Source: Streptomyces camelliae
Lineage (GTDB): Bacteria > Actinomycetota > Actinomycetes > Streptomycetales > Streptomycetaceae
Reading direction: 5' to 3'
DNA length: 64,000 nt
Assembly (NCBI RefSeq): GCF_027625935.1
Contig: NZ_CP115300.1
Coordinates: 7,626,001-7,690,000, forward strand
The notes beneath the pieces are model-generated. The model made no database searches. It was not told the origin of the DNA and saw nothing but the letters and a program-made list of their open reading frames with translations. A program made the position numbers and the translations under genes. Positions 63,827 to 64,000 of the stretch are shown in pieces (the stretch's first letter is position 1; the number at the start of each line of letters is the position of its first letter).

Positions 63827-64000
63827 TCAGGCGGCCCGGTACCGCTCGCCGTCGCCGGCCGCGCCCTCCTCCAGGCCGGCCACGAACTCCCTGAGCCAGC
63901 GCCGGAATTCGGGGCCCAGGTCGGGCCGGTCGCAGGCCAGCCGGACCACTGTGCGCAGGTAGTCCGCCTTGTCGCCGGTGTCGTAGCGCAGACCGCCGAA
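63827..64000 (-). CDS. galU: UTP-glucose-1-phosphate uridylyltransferase, C-terminal end (partial)
   Basis: Only the last 57 residues are in the window; the gene runs in from the right edge. The sequence FGGLRYDTGDKADYLRTVVR, then LACDRPDLGPEFRRWLREFV, is the hallmark GalU C-terminus (G-x-RYDTGDK). The extra tail LEEGAAGDGERYRAA is slightly longer than usual. The enzyme makes UDP-glucose for cell-wall and storage polysaccharides. Confidence 0.85.
   Translation of the reverse strand, partial: FGGLRYDTGDKADYLRTVVRLACDRPDLGPEFRRWLREFVAGLEEGAAGDGERYRAA

Noticed and set aside
1..64000. tRNA, rRNA or CRISPR features
   Set aside because: No cloverleaf-like sequences, ribosomal RNA segments or regularly spaced repeats were seen on reading both strands; short RNA genes could still be missed without a covariance search.

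Overview
This window is typical actinobacterial, almost certainly Streptomyces, chromosomal DNA. GC content is very high, third codon positions are nearly always G or C, and start-stop overlaps of the ATGA or GTGA type are frequent. The gene families are also characteristic: MsiK-type sugar ABC systems that lack their own ATPase, DUF1707, DUF5999, an elongation factor Tu of the Tu3 type, and PucR, MocR and HxlR regulators. It reads as a fairly stable core-type region with several decayed or accessory patches. I saw no rRNA, tRNA, CRISPR array, prophage or intact insertion sequence.

Layout. 1-4 kb: the end of a molybdenum hydroxylase (xanthine dehydrogenase type) operon, a PucR regulator with a long repetitive insert, and a molybdate-type TOBE/HTH protein. 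4.3-7.1 kb: an APC-type permease with a long leader and a universal stress protein. 7.3-12.4 kb: a xylan utilisation locus (decayed GH43 xylosidase, ABC binding protein, two permeases, secreted GH10 xylanase) marked by CGAAA-N-TTTCG palindromes. 12.5-20.9 kb: small conserved proteins, a glutamate-cysteine-ligase-like enzyme, a CPBP protease, PhzF, a MerR-controlled membrane protein, a PadR regulator, an SRPBCC protein and a Clp-N protein. 20.9-28.6 kb: three EamA transporters interleaved with two flavin-reductase-fold proteins, a MocR and a LysR regulator, and an isochorismatase-fold protein lacking its triad. 28.6-34.7 kb: Rieske lipoprotein, HipA-like kinase plus DUF3037, two SDR reductases, an orphan peptide-binding lipoprotein, and uracil-DNA glycosylase behind a DNA-damage promoter.

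34.8-48.4 kb: TPR, lipoprotein and DinB genes, a TetR/flavin monooxygenase pair with three operators, apolipoprotein N-acyltransferase, a small accessory patch with a wrecked DUF4291 gene, UppP, an HxlR/thiolase pair with two operators, a TVP38 protein and glutathione-independent formaldehyde dehydrogenase. 48.7-53.2 kb: tuf3 coupled to a spermidine-synthase-like gene, a membrane-anchored secreted protein, a thioesterase with a truncated duplicate of its own 5' end, and a decayed Rv1733c-family gene. 53.4-56.7 kb: a three-gene cp-ATP-grasp / alpha-E / transglutaminase operon. 57-60.8 kb: an ethanolamine operon (permease, EutB, EutC) with a GlnR-like site. 61-64 kb: a two-component system, a rhomboid-like membrane protein and the end of galU.

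The most informative features are regulatory. Many genes carry readable operators or promoters (MerR with a 20-bp spacer, PafBC-type damage promoter, triple TetR sites, paired HxlR sites, a GlnR-like box). About ten genes appear to be leaderless, with a TANNNT hexamer 6 to 8 nt before the start codon. The cp-ATP-grasp operon, the HipA-DUF3037 pair and the tuf3 bicistron are the best candidates for under-described systems.
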